Source: Tidjanibacter sp.
GTDB taxonomy: Bacteria; Bacteroidota; Bacteroidia; Bacteroidales; Rikenellaceae
Assembly (NCBI GenBank): GCA_017466345.1
Contig: JAFTUI010000024.1
Location: 62,001 to 126,000 of the forward strand
DNA length: 64,000 bases
Direction of reading: 5' to 3'
Shown here: positions 53,819-64,000 of the stretch, piece after piece
Numbering within the stretch: the first letter of the stretch is position 1
Layout of the letters: each line of letters opens with the position of its first letter
Translations under genes and position numbers: made by a program
The notes under the pieces: generated by a model
What the model saw: the letters and a program-made list of their open reading frames with translations, nothing else
What the model was told of the DNA's origin: nothing
The model's database searches: none

Positions 53819-55255
53819 TTAGAAAGCAACCTCGAAACGCATTGCGATCATACTGTAATCCAAACCAGTCTCGGGAACGTCAATGTCACCACCTGCGTCA
53901 GCGAACTCATCGTTGTCGTTGTACTGATAGTTAAGGATGAGTTTAACATTCTGGCTGGGATAGTAGTTCAAACCAACTGCGTAAGCGCGAGCAAAACCAC
54001 CACGATATTTGTCTGCAATGGCAGCTTTCTCGAAGTTGAAGTCACACTCCTCATAGCGCAAGCAGAGCTCAAGGTCGCCACATTTCTGACCACGATTTAC
54101 GCGAGTGTATTTTGCACCACCCTCATCGTAGTTCTGGTTACCACCAAAGAGAAGATAACCTGCCTGAACATACCAACCGTGACCGGTCAAATTGATTGAC
54201 TCGGGAACCTCCTCCATTTTTTTGAAGAGTTTTTTACCCCAGAATTCGGGATCACCATACTCTGCTGCAAGGCTCTGTTTCAGATAAGCAGTTTTCGAGA
54301 TGTAAGCAGCCTCATAGCGGAGAGCTTTGTAGTGACCTGCCAACTCGATGGTGTACATATCCTCGTGGTCTACACCCTGCAATTTCTTGCTATCGAGGTA
54401 TTTAACACGGTTGATATTGGTCGAGTTGCGGCTGTCAAAGCGAGCAATAGGATATGCAATATCTACTTCTTCTTTTTCACCATCCTCATTCTCTACCTCG
54501 TAAGTATCGAACTCATAAGAGGTAAGTTTAGGGTTGCGATACGAATAGGCAAAACCAATGTGGAGCGAACCATCCTCCATATTGTGCAAGGGACGCAATA
54601 CAGCCTTTGCGGTATAGGCCAAACCCTCGCTACGCTGCCAATCTTTGTTTGCATCCTCAAATGCAGTCTGCTCCTCGAAAGTCTTCAACTCGGGACCGGT
54701 GATACCTGCCGAAATCCAATAGAGGGGTTTCGAGTAGGTGAAGTTGATACCCAAGTGGCGCGAAGGAGCCAACGAGGTAATCATAGGACGCTCCATAAAC
54801 TGCAAGTAGCGGCTGGTGGTGTTGCGCTGAATCGAGAAGTTCTCTTTGAAGTTACCAACTTTAATCTCCAAGTCCTCTACGCCATTGAATTTGAGGTAAG
54901 CATCTTTAATCTCGGGCGTACCACTTGTCCAGTCGGTATCAATCTCACCATACCAATTATCGTCCAACTGTGCCTTAACAGCAAAACGGGTACGGCGAAG
55001 GCTCATACCATTACCAATCGAATACTCATCTTTGTCATAGCCAAAGAATGCGGCTGCATCTGCCTGGATACGAACATCGAACCACATTTTGTAGCCAGCA
55101 TCTTTATTCTGGAATACCATAATACCATCCTGAATGGTAGCCTCTACTGGCAGAGATTTAACCTCTTGACCATACTGGTTAACCTCGGTCTCCTGTGCCT
55201 GTGCTCCAAAAATCGAAGCAACAGCAACAGCTGCAATAAGTAAAAGTTTCTTCAT
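53819..55255 (-). CDS. OprP/OprO-type phosphate-selective porin
   Basis: 478 residues. Signal peptide (MKKLLLIAAVAVASIFGAQA). The barrel starts after a short N-terminal region; family features are MSLRRTRFAVKAQLDDNWYGEID, FNGVEDLEIKVGNFKENFSIQR and the terminal ALRFEV-like strand (YSMIAMRFEVAF, ending in Phe as outer-membrane barrels do). Expected to pass phosphate or polyphosphate. It has a consensus promoter and Asn/GGT-biased codons, suggesting abundant expression. Confidence 0.9.
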   Translation of the reverse strand: MKKLLLIAAVAVASIFGAQAQETEVNQYGQEVKSLPVEATIQDGIMVFQNKDAGYKMWFDVRIQADAAAFFGYDKDEYSIGNGMSLRRTRFAVKAQLDDNWYGEIDTDWTSGTPEIKDAYLKFNGVEDLEIKVGNFKENFSIQRNTTSRYLQFMERPMITSLAPSRHLGINFTYSKPLYWISAGITGPELKTFEEQTAFEDANKDWQRSEGLAYTAKAVLRPLHNMEDGSLHIGFAYSYRNPKLTSYEFDTYEVENEDGEKEEVDIAYPIARFDSRNSTNINRVKYLDSKKLQGVDHEDMYTIELAGHYKALRYEAAYISKTAYLKQSLAAEYGDPEFWGKKLFKKMEEVPESINLTGHGWYVQAGYLLFGGNQNYDEGGAKYTRVNRGQKCGDLELCLRYEECDFNFEKAAIADKYRGGFARAYAVGLNYYPSQNVKLILNYQYNDNDEFADAGGDIDVPETGLDYSMIAMRFEVAF

Positions 55256-55318
55256 TTGTTTGAGTTTTTAGTTAATAATTAGGGTTTATATAATGACTTT
55301 TATCTCGGTTGTAATACA

Positions 55319-55351
55319 CAAATATAACTCTTTTTGTTGAAAAAACACAAA
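55319..55351 (-). promoter_or_regulatory. porin promoter
   Basis: On the minus strand TTTG (55348-55351), 21-nt spacer, then TATATTTG (55319-55326), an exact consensus, 64 nt upstream of the porin start. The 232-bp gap (55256-55487) otherwise holds the C11-peptidase terminator and AT-rich DNA. Confidence 0.75.
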
Positions 55352-55429
55352 ATAATTTAACAATTATTTAACAATAGACGATATATCCCTTGCGAATATC
55401 TATAAATCAGATACTTATATGTGATAACA

Positions 55430-55456
55430 AAAAACTCCCCTCGTGAGGGAGTTTTT
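55430..55456 (-). terminator. terminator of the C11-peptidase operon
   Basis: AAAAACTCCC and GGGAGTTTTT pair around a 7-nt loop; on the minus strand T6 follows. It lies 32 nt past the stop at 55488. Confidence 0.85.
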
Positions 55457-55487
55457 GTCTATTTATGCCATATTTTGTTCATTTTGT

Positions 55488-56891
55488 CTATTTCAAGGCG
55501 TAGATCTTTTTCGCCCAAGCGGTCTGCAAATAGTGCGAAAGTGTGGTCGGAGCCTCGCTGATGGGGATATAGGTGCTAATACCACATAGCTCCAACTCTC
55601 CGCCAACCTTATATTCTATGTCGTCATAGCCCCACGAAATGCCATTGAGCGAATAGCCCACCGAGTATATATCTGCTGTGTGGACATTCCACCTAACAGC
55701 CTCGTCAAGAGCCGAGATAAATTGTTGCCTCAGTGCCTCATTGTCAGAGAGCTTGCATACGAAATCCTCCAAATCGTGAAATCCAGCGGGGCGCATCCTA
55801 TCTAACGGTTGCACGCCATCGAAATAGGGCAATTCTTCGCCATCATATATCGCTTTTTGGAGCCTACTCTCCACAAGTGCAAGGCAATCATCCACACCGG
55901 CGGAGGCATAAATTGCAGCAACAGCGTCTGCCAAAGCATCCAGCTTAGAGCAATCTATCATCGTAAGTGCCAGAGATTTGCGCGATGTGAAGTTATTATC
56001 CCTCATATATACATCCATAATCACATCGCCCAAGCGGCTAAGGTTTGAGGTGTGGCTCATAAGCGTTTGCACAATCTCGGTATAGGGCAATCCTACCGCC
56101 AAAATCTCAACGGGCGAAGCCACAATATAGTCGGCAACAGTGCGCATATCGTAGAGGAACTCCACCGAGGACATAAAGCAAGCATCTAAGATGATATAGT
56201 CGAAATGGATGGGAGAGAGTCCTTCGAGGAGTTCGGTCGAGCAGATAAAGCTGTCGTCCAAATCCCTATACCATCCGCCATCATCGCCAAGCGCATAGTC
56301 GTAGCCCATAGAGCGGGTTTGGGGCTTATCTCGCCACAAGTCAAAGAAGTATTCGTTCCCCACACTCTCACCTTGTTCCCCCAGAGGTGCCACCTTCTGC
56401 TGGTCATAGCCAATATCCGAAGAGGGGTCTGGAAACCATCCCGTACCGTGTCCCGATATTACTAAGCCATAGGAGCGGCTCGGCGCCAGTTCCTTCACAT
56501 CCTCCATCACACGCTTCATAACATCGGGTGTTGTGGAGGTCTGTCGTGGGTATGTTTTCAGGGTTTTGCAGTGGCGGATGTGCTCTCCACCTGCACCATA
56601 GGGCAGATAGCGCACCTCGTAGAGCTTCGAGCCCTCCGACTTATCGAGATAAATCACAAGTCGCGTGGCGGGCGAAGCACCAATCATTCCCTCCTCGGCA
56701 TCGAGGGCGTTGTTATAGATGCTCGTTGAAAGATTATTGTCGGCCAGCAGGTACATAACAAGCGTATGCTCCACCTCGTCAGTATCGAGGATGGTCATCT
56801 CGTCATCCTGCACAGCACACCCCGCCAGCGTTACCAATGCGAGTAACGACAGCAACCACCTATTTATATACGTACGGTTGTGGGGGTTCAT
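55488..56891 (-). CDS. clostripain-type (C11) cysteine peptidase lipoprotein
   Basis: 467 residues. Lipoprotein signal ending TLAGC (Cys25). The C11 fold is clear: VMYLLADNNLSTSIYN near the start, RLVIYLDKSEG, the catalytic His in LVISGHGTGWFPDP and the catalytic Cys in YIILDACFMSSVEFLYDM. C11 enzymes cleave after Arg/Lys. The C-terminal region (about 370-467) holds an extra domain with a predicted beta structure. It is 13 nt downstream of a DUF4919 gene. Confidence 0.9.
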   Translation of the reverse strand: MNPHNRTYINRWLLSLLALVTLAGCAVQDDEMTILDTDEVEHTLVMYLLADNNLSTSIYNNALDAEEGMIGASPATRLVIYLDKSEGSKLYEVRYLPYGAGGEHIRHCKTLKTYPRQTSTTPDVMKRVMEDVKELAPSRSYGLVISGHGTGWFPDPSSDIGYDQQKVAPLGEQGESVGNEYFFDLWRDKPQTRSMGYDYALGDDGGWYRDLDDSFICSTELLEGLSPIHFDYIILDACFMSSVEFLYDMRTVADYIVASPVEILAVGLPYTEIVQTLMSHTSNLSRLGDVIMDVYMRDNNFTSRKSLALTMIDCSKLDALADAVAAIYASAGVDDCLALVESRLQKAIYDGEELPYFDGVQPLDRMRPAGFHDLEDFVCKLSDNEALRQQFISALDEAVRWNVHTADIYSVGYSLNGISWGYDDIEYKVGGELELCGISTYIPISEAPTTLSHYLQTAWAKKIYALK

Positions 56892-56904
56892 AATCTCTTT
56901 TCTC

Positions 56905-57657
56905 TTAGCTAAGGGGGATATTATTGATTGTCCAGCCTCGTTTTTCGGGCTTCAATGGTTCCTCAGACCTTACCCAATAGATCCTCGAAAAGTCAAAATA
57001 GTAGCCCAAGTTCCCTCTCTCGTCTTTCATCGTAAGGAAGATATATTCGCAAGTACGCGACACCACCTCGCGGCTCTTAATATCCAGGCCACGCGCATAG
57101 AGCACATCGGCTGCGTGCGAAAACCACAAGACGTGCATTGGACTATGCTCCTTCTCGCCCGTGCCAGAACTCTCTATCGTTTTCAGCACCGCTTCAAGTC
57201 GCTCATAGCATCGTTTTTCGTTAATCGTATCGCCCAACGACCCGTAGGCGAAGGCAAGGAAGTTGAGGTTTTTGGGGCTGAACGGGTCACGCTCCATAAC
57301 CTGCATACCGCTCTCAATGAGCCTATTCATACGCTCTTCGGTAGGCTCGGTCATAATCTCCTCTACAACCGCCAGCACCTTATCTTCGGCTGCGATAGGC
57401 TCCAAAGGTTTGTAGAGGTCGCTATATGCGTAGCCATAGTAAAGGTAGTGCATCTCCTCCTCCGAAAGAGGCTGTTGCCACGAGAGGTATTTTGCCATAA
57501 GGCGGTCGAGAAAATATGGCGAGTCGTAGTCAATGGTGCGAGCCAAAACGTCATCATTGTCGGGCACGCGCACACTCTGTGCTGCGACCTCACAGATGGC
57601 AGCACACGTTGCCACCACGGCAACCAACAACCTTAAAACAAGCCTATTACGCCTCAT
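56905..57657 (-). CDS. DUF4919 family secreted protein
   Basis: 250 residues with a signal peptide (MRRNRLVLRLLVAVVATCAAICEVAA). The mature part is helical and TPR-like (RLIESGMQVMERDPFSPKNL, LNFLAFAYGSLGD), followed by the DUF4919 C-terminus with ICEYIFLTMKDERGN-like text and YYFDFSRIYWV. Function unknown. It sits 6 nt downstream of dapA on the same strand. Confidence 0.8.
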   Translation of the reverse strand: MRRNRLVLRLLVAVVATCAAICEVAAQSVRVPDNDDVLARTIDYDSPYFLDRLMAKYLSWQQPLSEEEMHYLYYGYAYSDLYKPLEPIAAEDKVLAVVEEIMTEPTEERMNRLIESGMQVMERDPFSPKNLNFLAFAYGSLGDTINEKRCYERLEAVLKTIESSGTGEKEHSPMHVLWFSHAADVLYARGLDIKSREVVSRTCEYIFLTMKDERGNLGYYFDFSRIYWVRSEEPLKPEKRGWTINNIPLS

Positions 57658-57663
57658 TCGCGA

Positions 57664-58551
57664 CTACCTAAAATTTCCTTCCTCAATACTCTGCGCCAAA
57701 GCCCCATAGAGTTCCTCCGATACGGGCACAAGTGGCAGTCGAAGATTATTTTTCACAACACCCCTTATGGTAAGAGCCGCCTTCACGCCCGAAGGATTGC
57801 CCTCGGCAAAGAGCATCTTAACCGTTGGGCGTATCTTCTCGAATTTCTCGTCATTAGCTCTACTACCGCCCCTTGCTTGCTCGCCAATGAGGTCTGCAAA
57901 ATAGTGTGGGAAAGCGTTAGCGGCCACCGATATAACACCCACACCGCCTGCCTGCATAATGGGCAGTGCGAGCGAGTCATCTCCCGATATGGTCAAAAAT
58001 CCCTCAGGAGCACTTGTGATTATCTCCTTAATTTGCACAATGTTGCCGCTTGCCTCCTTGATAGCCACCACATTGGGGCAGTCGCGGGCAATCCTGAGCG
58101 TTGTAGCAGCCTCCATATTCACACCCGTTCTGCCGGGGACATTATAGAGAATAATTGGGCGTGGCGAACGCTCGGCAATATATTTATAGTGTTCGTAGAG
58201 TCCTCGCTGCGAGGGTTTATTGTAGAATGGTGTGACGCTCAGTATGGCATCCACGCCATCGAGGTTGGTCTGGTCTATGAGTTCCACCACCCTTGCTGTA
58301 TCGTTACCACCGACACCCACAACAAGAGGCAATCTACCCGCATTGCGAGCCTTGACAGCCCTCAACACAGCCACCCTTTCGGGCATAGCAAGCGTGGGGG
58401 TTTCGCCCGTGGTGCCCATAACAACAAGGTAGTCCACCCCACCCTCAATAACATAATCCACAAGCCTGTCGAGCGCTGCATAATCCACCTCGCCCGAATC
58501 GGTAAAGGGGGTAACAAGCGCAACGCCAAGTCCACTGAGTCTATCTTTCAT
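57664..58551 (-). CDS. dapA: 4-hydroxy-tetrahydrodipicolinate synthase
   Basis: Condenses pyruvate and aspartate semialdehyde in the lysine/diaminopimelate pathway. From the Met at 58551, 295 residues begin MKDRLSGLGVALVTPFTDSGE. The TTGE motif (MGTTGETPTLAM), YNVPGRTGVN and the Schiff-base lysine in VVAIKEASGN are present. A longer start at 58566 adds five unconserved residues. Supplies meso-DAP precursors for the wall. Confidence 0.96.
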   Translation of the reverse strand: MKDRLSGLGVALVTPFTDSGEVDYAALDRLVDYVIEGGVDYLVVMGTTGETPTLAMPERVAVLRAVKARNAGRLPLVVGVGGNDTARVVELIDQTNLDGVDAILSVTPFYNKPSQRGLYEHYKYIAERSPRPIILYNVPGRTGVNMEAATTLRIARDCPNVVAIKEASGNIVQIKEIITSAPEGFLTISGDDSLALPIMQAGGVGVISVAANAFPHYFADLIGEQARGGSRANDEKFEKIRPTVKMLFAEGNPSGVKAALTIRGVVKNNLRLPLVPVSEELYGALAQSIEEGNFR

Positions 58552-58588
58552 ATCTATTCTCTTCACTTTAATTCCGAAGTTTAGGTCA

Positions 58589-58596
58589 CAAAAATA
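58589..58596 (-). promoter_or_regulatory. -7 box for dapA-DUF4919-C11
   Basis: Minus-strand TATTTTTG, 37 nt before the dapA start and just after the ligA region. No good -33 TTTG is seen. Confidence 0.4.
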
Positions 58597-58607
58597 TATT
58601 TTTTCGT

Positions 58608-58811
58608 CTAAAATAGCGCACCCTGCACGGGAAGATTTTGCTTTGGTTCTTCCACAGGGGAGTTTTCTTGCTCTTCAACTGCCATCACACCACCCTCGGC
58701 AATCATCTGCTCGAAGTCGCTCTCGGAGATGATTTTCACGCCCAATTTAGTGGCTTTCTGCAACTTGGCAGGTCCTATCTTATCGCCCGCCAGCAGGTAG
58801 TCCGTAGCACC
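58608..58811 (-). pseudogene. ligA: ligA 3' remainder beyond an in-frame TAG
   Basis: In the same frame as ligA, 67 sense codons follow the TAG at 58812-58814 and end in a proper TAG at 58608-58610. They encode the rest of the BRCT domain (TDYLLAGDKIGPAKLQKATK, GVKIISESDFEQMI) and an acidic tail. The reading is uninterrupted and conserved, so either the stop is new, is read through, or is a sequencing error. Confidence 0.8.
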
Positions 58812-60803
<1,992 letters not shown>

Positions 60804-60844
60804 TTATAATTGCAGAAAATTTTGAGCAAATAAAGTAAAGAGAT

Positions 60845-61168
60845 ATGACAACGAAAGTAGTTAAAAGACGCTCCGTAGTGAGTTTTGCAAACCTTCCCGA
60901 GGAGTTGCAGGAGGCTGTTAAGAAGTTGTACCCCTATGGCTATAACGAGGCGATGATGCGTATCGAGAAACCCAATGGCGACTTTTTCTACGCCGTACCT
61001 TTCGAGACTGACGAGGTTAGTTACTTGGTCAAGGTAGCGGTCAAGATTGACGACCACATCGAGGAAGAGGAGGATAAGGACTATTATAGCGATGACCTCA
61101 AAGGCGCGGACGAGTTTGCCGACAACGAAGAGGACGAAGATATAGACAACCTGAGGGATGAAATCTAA
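60845..61168 (+). CDS. small acidic protein, Bacteroidota conserved
   Basis: 107 residues. A folded N-terminal part (1-78: RSVVSFANLPEELQEAVKKL, DFFYAVPFETDEVSYLVKV) precedes a highly acidic tail (EEEEDKDYYSDDL to the end). No signal peptide. I recognise the type from Bacteroidota genomes but not a function. It has its own terminator. Confidence 0.75.
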   Translation: MTTKVVKRRSVVSFANLPEELQEAVKKLYPYGYNEAMMRIEKPNGDFFYAVPFETDEVSYLVKVAVKIDDHIEEEEDKDYYSDDLKGADEFADNEEDEDIDNLRDEI

Positions 61169-61173
61169 CAAAA

Positions 61174-61203
61174 AACGCCACCGATTGCTCGGTGGCGTTT
61201 TTA
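61174..61203 (+). terminator. terminator of the small acidic protein gene
   Basis: AACGCCACCG and CGGTGGCGTT pair around a short loop, followed by TTTTA; it starts 6 nt past the stop. Confidence 0.88.
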
Positions 61204-61208
61204 TTTCC

Positions 61209-61228
61209 CCGCCTTGCCACGACTGCCA
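61209..61228. repeat. 20-bp dispersed repeat, copy B
   Basis: CCGCCTTGCCACGACTGCCA, differing by one base from 4701-4720, directly after a terminator. The rest of the 61204-61463 gap is AT-rich leader with the promoter at 61351. Confidence 0.5.
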
Positions 61229-61350
61229 TAGGCAGGCGGTTGGCATCTACCGCTCTTCGAAGTGTGGTGCAAAAAGCACCCACAAGGCACCGCTCGTTAA
61301 AATTTTGCAAAAAATTTGCGCCTTATATATAAATATATGTAAAAAAGTTA

Positions 61351-61358
61351 TACCTTTG
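61351..61358 (+). promoter_or_regulatory. -7 box of the peptide/lipoprotein operon
   Basis: TACCTTTG, an exact TAnnTTTG match, preceded by a very AT-rich stretch (61323-61350). The leader to the 50-residue peptide gene would be about 100 nt, long for this genome, so post-transcriptional control is possible. Confidence 0.55.
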
Positions 61359-61463
61359 CGGCAGAGCGCGCAAAGGAAAAGCGCAACTGCCACACTTATA
61401 GCAAGATAAACAAAAACAACAATATATTAACAAACAATTTTTTACCACAACAAACAAAAAACA

Positions 61464-61616
61464 ATGAAAAAACAGTACAACGAACCTCAAATCTACGTTG
61501 AGAACGTAGTAGTAGAGAACGGAATTGCCGTTTCGCCCGTTTGGGGCGACTATGGTGCCGCAGGTATGAGTGGCAACGAAGATGATGGCTATGTAGATTC
61601 TTATGGTGATTTTTAA
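61464..61616 (+). CDS. 50-residue peptide gene
   Basis: Encodes MKKQYNEPQIYVENVVVENG followed by IAVSPVWGDYGAAGMSGNED and a Gly/Asp/Tyr end. The opening pattern (MKK-Y-EP-I-VE-V-VE-G) recurs in small Bacteroidales proteins encoded before surface lipoproteins, as I recall. No signal peptide or membrane helix; the C-terminal half is Gly/Asp/Tyr-rich and looks disordered or core-peptide-like. 13 nt upstream of the large lipoprotein gene. Role unknown. Confidence 0.65.
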   Translation: MKKQYNEPQIYVENVVVENGIAVSPVWGDYGAAGMSGNEDDGYVDSYGDF

Positions 61617-61629
61617 TTCTATTGCAGTT

Positions 61630-64000
61630 ATGAAGAAACTTATGAAATCTTTGATGCTTTTTGCAGCAGCTGCAATGGCATTGACCTCGTGCGAGAACGA
61701 GGCTATGAACGAGGGTATTGAGGCTAATGATACCTACACTATGAATTTTGTTGCCGGTGCACCCGAGAGCAAGACTTCGGTGAATATTGCAGACAATATC
61801 GCGACTTTCTCGTGGGCAGAGGAGGGTGAGACCTTCACTTTCGTACAGAACACCGCCGAAGGTTTGAAGAAGGGCACGGCTGTGACTTTCAACTACAACG
61901 AAGGCTTGGCAGAGATTACCGCAACTTTCACTGAGGCTACCAGCCCCATTGTTGCAGTTTATCCCGAGGCTGCTTGGGTTACCAATGAGAATACCAACTA
62001 CAACAAGATTAAACTCATTGTTCCCAGCGACCAAGACATCCTCGTTGGCACTTTCGACCCCAATGCAGACCTTTTGGTTTCGAAAGAGGTAACTCCCGAG
62101 AATACTACCGACACCCATTTATTGGAGTTTGCTCGTTTGGTTGCAGTTGGTAAGATGACTATCAAAAACCTTCCCGTTGAAGGTACTGAGGTTATCGAGA
62201 AAGTAAATTTCTCCATCGACAGCGAGAACGCTCTTAGCGGTCGCCTCTATATCGACCTTGAAACAGCTGAGGTTAGCGAGTGGGGATATTACGGTCAGGC
62301 AAACAAGTATGTAAACCTCGTAGATGGTAATGTAACCGCAGCCGCCGAGAATGAGTTCTTCTTTACTTGTATGCCCGCAACTGTTGCAGCCGGCGAGACT
62401 TTCACTGTTGAGGTTACCACTAATGTTGCAACCTACACCCACAGTGTAACTATCCCCGAGGGTAAATCTATCGACTTCACATCGGGTCGCGTTAGCGCAT
62501 TTGGCGTAAATATGCAGGTTGCAGAACGAGTTGCAAACACCGCCATCGCTCTGCCTTGGACTGAGAGTTTCGACAATGAGGAGGCTGTTAGCAAATACGA
62601 TACTACCAATGGTGGTGGCACTACCGCATTTTATGCCGAGGCGCTTGCTGGTGGTACAACAGGCGAGATTCTGATTGCCAAAAGTGATGGTTCTATGACC
62701 GCAACCATCGCTTCGGATGGTACTGCCAAGACTCTCTACTTCTGGTTCAAGAGCAACAAGGACTTTATCGAGGTATCTTCCGCAACCGAGAATGTGACTA
62801 TCAACAAAGTTAATAGCAAATACTACACTATTACTCTTGCAGAGGGTGTTAAGCAGTTCAAACTGACTTTGACCAATAGTAATAGTGGCAATGCTCGTGT
62901 TGATGACATCGTTTTGACTACCGAGGCTCCTGCAATTGAGAGCATCACTCTTGACGGTGCAAAAACATCGTTCACTGTTGGCGACGCATTCACTTCCGAA
63001 GGTCTTACCGTCACAGCTGTTTACTCCAACGGTGCAACCGAAGATGTTACCGCATCGGCTGCCGTAGATAGCAGCGCAGTTGATATGAACACCGCTGACG
63101 ACTACACCGTAACCGTTGCCTATGGGGGCAAGACCGCTAACTACACCATTACCGTTAGCAAGCCAAGTGCAGTACAAACCAAGACTGTCACCTACACTGT
63201 AACTTCAAGTTCGGCTGTATCTGTAAGTGGCGAGGCTCCCACTGGTGCAAGTGCAACCTACCAATCGACATACAATACTAAGTGCCAATTGACCAACGGT
63301 AATAGTATGACACTCACGTTGTCTAACTACGCAGGTGTGAAGATTACTGGTCTTACTATGAGTATGAAGTCCAACTCATCCAAAGGTGCTGGTAACTACT
63401 CAATGAATGTGGGCAATACTACGATTTCCTCGATTGCAACGGCTAAATTCAATACTGCATCTTGGAACGGAGCTTGGTCGACATCGTATGTAGATGTTAC
63501 TCCCTCTGTTACCGCGACCACCGTTGGTGCTGATAAGAACATCGTTATTACCATTGCTGCTACTGAAAACTCTTTGTACTGCCAAAGTTTCACTTTGACC
63601 TACGAGGTCGGTGGTACTTCCGGTGGTGGCAGCGAGACTCCCGATCCCGAGCCTACTAAGTTGGATACTCCTACCAACTTGCAGGTGGAAACAAACGAAC
63701 TCGAAGTTAGTTTGTCATGGACTGGCTCTGCTAATGCTACATCTTACTATGTAACTTGTGGCGACAAGAACACGACAGTAGATACAACAAGCGCTCAGTT
63801 CACAATGGAGGCTGCTGGCACTTACAATATTACAGTAGTAGCTAAGGCAGATGGTTACACAGACTCTGATGCACTCAATGGCTCTGCAAATGTAACCGAA
63901 AGCACCGGTGGTGGCGATGTTACTACTCCTTCCGAGCAGACAGTGGAGATGGATATTAAAGGTACGACTGGTACTTTGGCGAGCGACAGCAGTTACATCA
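61630..64000 (+). CDS. large multidomain surface lipoprotein with Ig-like and FN3-like domains (3' end outside window)
   Basis: Open for at least 790 codons to the window end. Signal MKKLMKSLMLFAAAAMALTSC with lipobox Cys21. Residues about 35-300 form a beta-rich fimbrillin/Mfa-like N-terminal region. A beta-sandwich follows (about 315-435, IALPWTESFDNEEAVSKYD start), then a group-3 bacterial Ig-like domain (about 438-515: SITLDGAKTSFTVGDAFTSE), a second sandwich (about 520-660), a Gly/Ser/Pro linker, and an FN3-like domain (about 677-760: LDTPTNLQVETNELEVSLSW). Likely surface-exposed adhesin or glycan-binding protein. Start chosen for the lipoprotein signal. Confidence 0.85.
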   Translation, partial: MKKLMKSLMLFAAAAMALTSCENEAMNEGIEANDTYTMNFVAGAPESKTSVNIADNIATFSWAEEGETFTFVQNTAEGLKKGTAVTFNYNEGLAEITATFTEATSPIVAVYPEAAWVTNENTNYNKIKLIVPSDQDILVGTFDPNADLLVSKEVTPENTTDTHLLEFARLVAVGKMTIKNLPVEGTEVIEKVNFSIDSENALSGRLYIDLETAEVSEWGYYGQANKYVNLVDGNVTAAAENEFFFTCMPATVAAGETFTVEVTTNVATYTHSVTIPEGKSIDFTSGRVSAFGVNMQVAERVANTAIALPWTESFDNEEAVSKYDTTNGGGTTAFYAEALAGGTTGEILIAKSDGSMTATIASDGTAKTLYFWFKSNKDFIEVSSATENVTINKVNSKYYTITLAEGVKQFKLTLTNSNSGNARVDDIVLTTEAPAIESITLDGAKTSFTVGDAFTSEGLTVTAVYSNGATEDVTASAAVDSSAVDMNTADDYTVTVAYGGKTANYTITVSKPSAVQTKTVTYTVTSSSAVSVSGEAPTGASATYQSTYNTKCQLTNGNSMTLTLSNYAGVKITGLTMSMKSNSSKGAGNYSMNVGNTTISSIATAKFNTASWNGAWSTSYVDVTPSVTATTVGADKNIVITIAATENSLYCQSFTLTYEVGGTSGGGSETPDPEPTKLDTPTNLQVETNELEVSLSWTGSANATSYYVTCGDKNTTVDTTSAQFTMEAAGTYNITVVAKADGYTDSDALNGSANVTESTGGGDVTTPSEQTVEMDIKGTTGTLASDSSYI

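Noticed and set aside
62119-63177. Long minus-strand open frame under the Ig-domain lipoprotein
   Set aside because: The plus strand is open for 790 codons with a lipoprotein signal and recognisable domains; the minus frame has low-complexity composition and no start context.

Overview
The window looks like the chromosome of an anaerobic Bacteroidota bacterium, most likely order Bacteroidales and perhaps Rikenellaceae/Alistipes-like. The family-level placement is inference. The order-level placement rests on TAnnTTTG -7 boxes with an upstream TTTG about 20 nt away, ATG starts with little Shine-Dalgarno, the serC-serA-DUF1015 order, a ferredoxin-dependent 2-oxoacid oxidoreductase operon, an OprP-type porin, DUF4919 and C11-peptidase lipoproteins, NamZ/GH20 genes, and a LytS/LytTR pair next to an outer-membrane barrel. 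I see no rRNA, tRNA, CRISPR array, insertion sequence or prophage; most of the window is core chromosome.

Layout. 1-4.7 kb: end of mtaB, a HAMP-only membrane sensor, TrkH K+ transporter and a SPOR-like envelope protein. 4.8-7.8 kb (minus): two small unknown proteins, a rod-shaped 6S-like RNA candidate, and a GH26-like lipoprotein whose catalytic positions look altered. 7.8-14.5 kb (minus): lepA, then yicC-gmk-nadD-ddl-DUF3109-M23/LysM reading away from a promoter near 14.57 kb. 14.7-20.8 kb (plus): serC, serA, DUF1015, then a four-subunit 2-oxoacid:ferredoxin oxidoreductase ending in a strong terminator. 21-25.4 kb (minus): gpmI and alaS. 25.5-27.8 kb (plus): two tandem M23 peptidases and a DUF3784 protein. 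27.8-31.2 kb (minus): a radical-SAM-associated lipoprotein, gltX and ychF. 31.3-37.9 kb (plus): acidic protein, rsmI, DUF389 protein, LpxL-type acyltransferase, glycosyltransferase 2, NfeD and SPFH proteins. 38-40.9 kb (minus): a NamZ-like protein overlapping a GH20 hexosaminidase, probably peptidoglycan amino-sugar scavenging. 41-48.2 kb (plus): mazG, gamma-class carbonic-anhydrase-like protein, then LytS kinase, LytTR regulator, a cysteine-repeat CpxP/Spy-like protein and a TonB-receptor-like barrel. 48.4-60.7 kb (minus): lipocalin-like lipoprotein, unknown membrane protein, a porin/CYTH-like/CYTH/SLC13 anion-transport group, C11 peptidase, DUF4919 protein, dapA and ligA. 60.8-64 kb (plus): a small acidic protein, a 50-residue peptide gene and a large Ig-domain lipoprotein running off the window.

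Strongest candidates for something new: (1) the 42.4-48.2 kb module, where a LytTR regulator is followed by 21-bp-spaced direct repeats, a promoter, and a periplasmic protein carrying six 16-residue repeats with 21 cysteines, then an outer-membrane barrel; it looks like a metal or thiol-stress response. (2) The 50.8-55.3 kb porin, CYTH-like, CYTH and anion-permease group, which could take up and hydrolyse short polyphosphates. (3) A 202-bp rod-like RNA candidate at 6.0-6.2 kb with a central bubble, as in 6S RNA. (4) An in-frame TAG inside the BRCT domain of ligA, with the rest of the domain intact beyond it.
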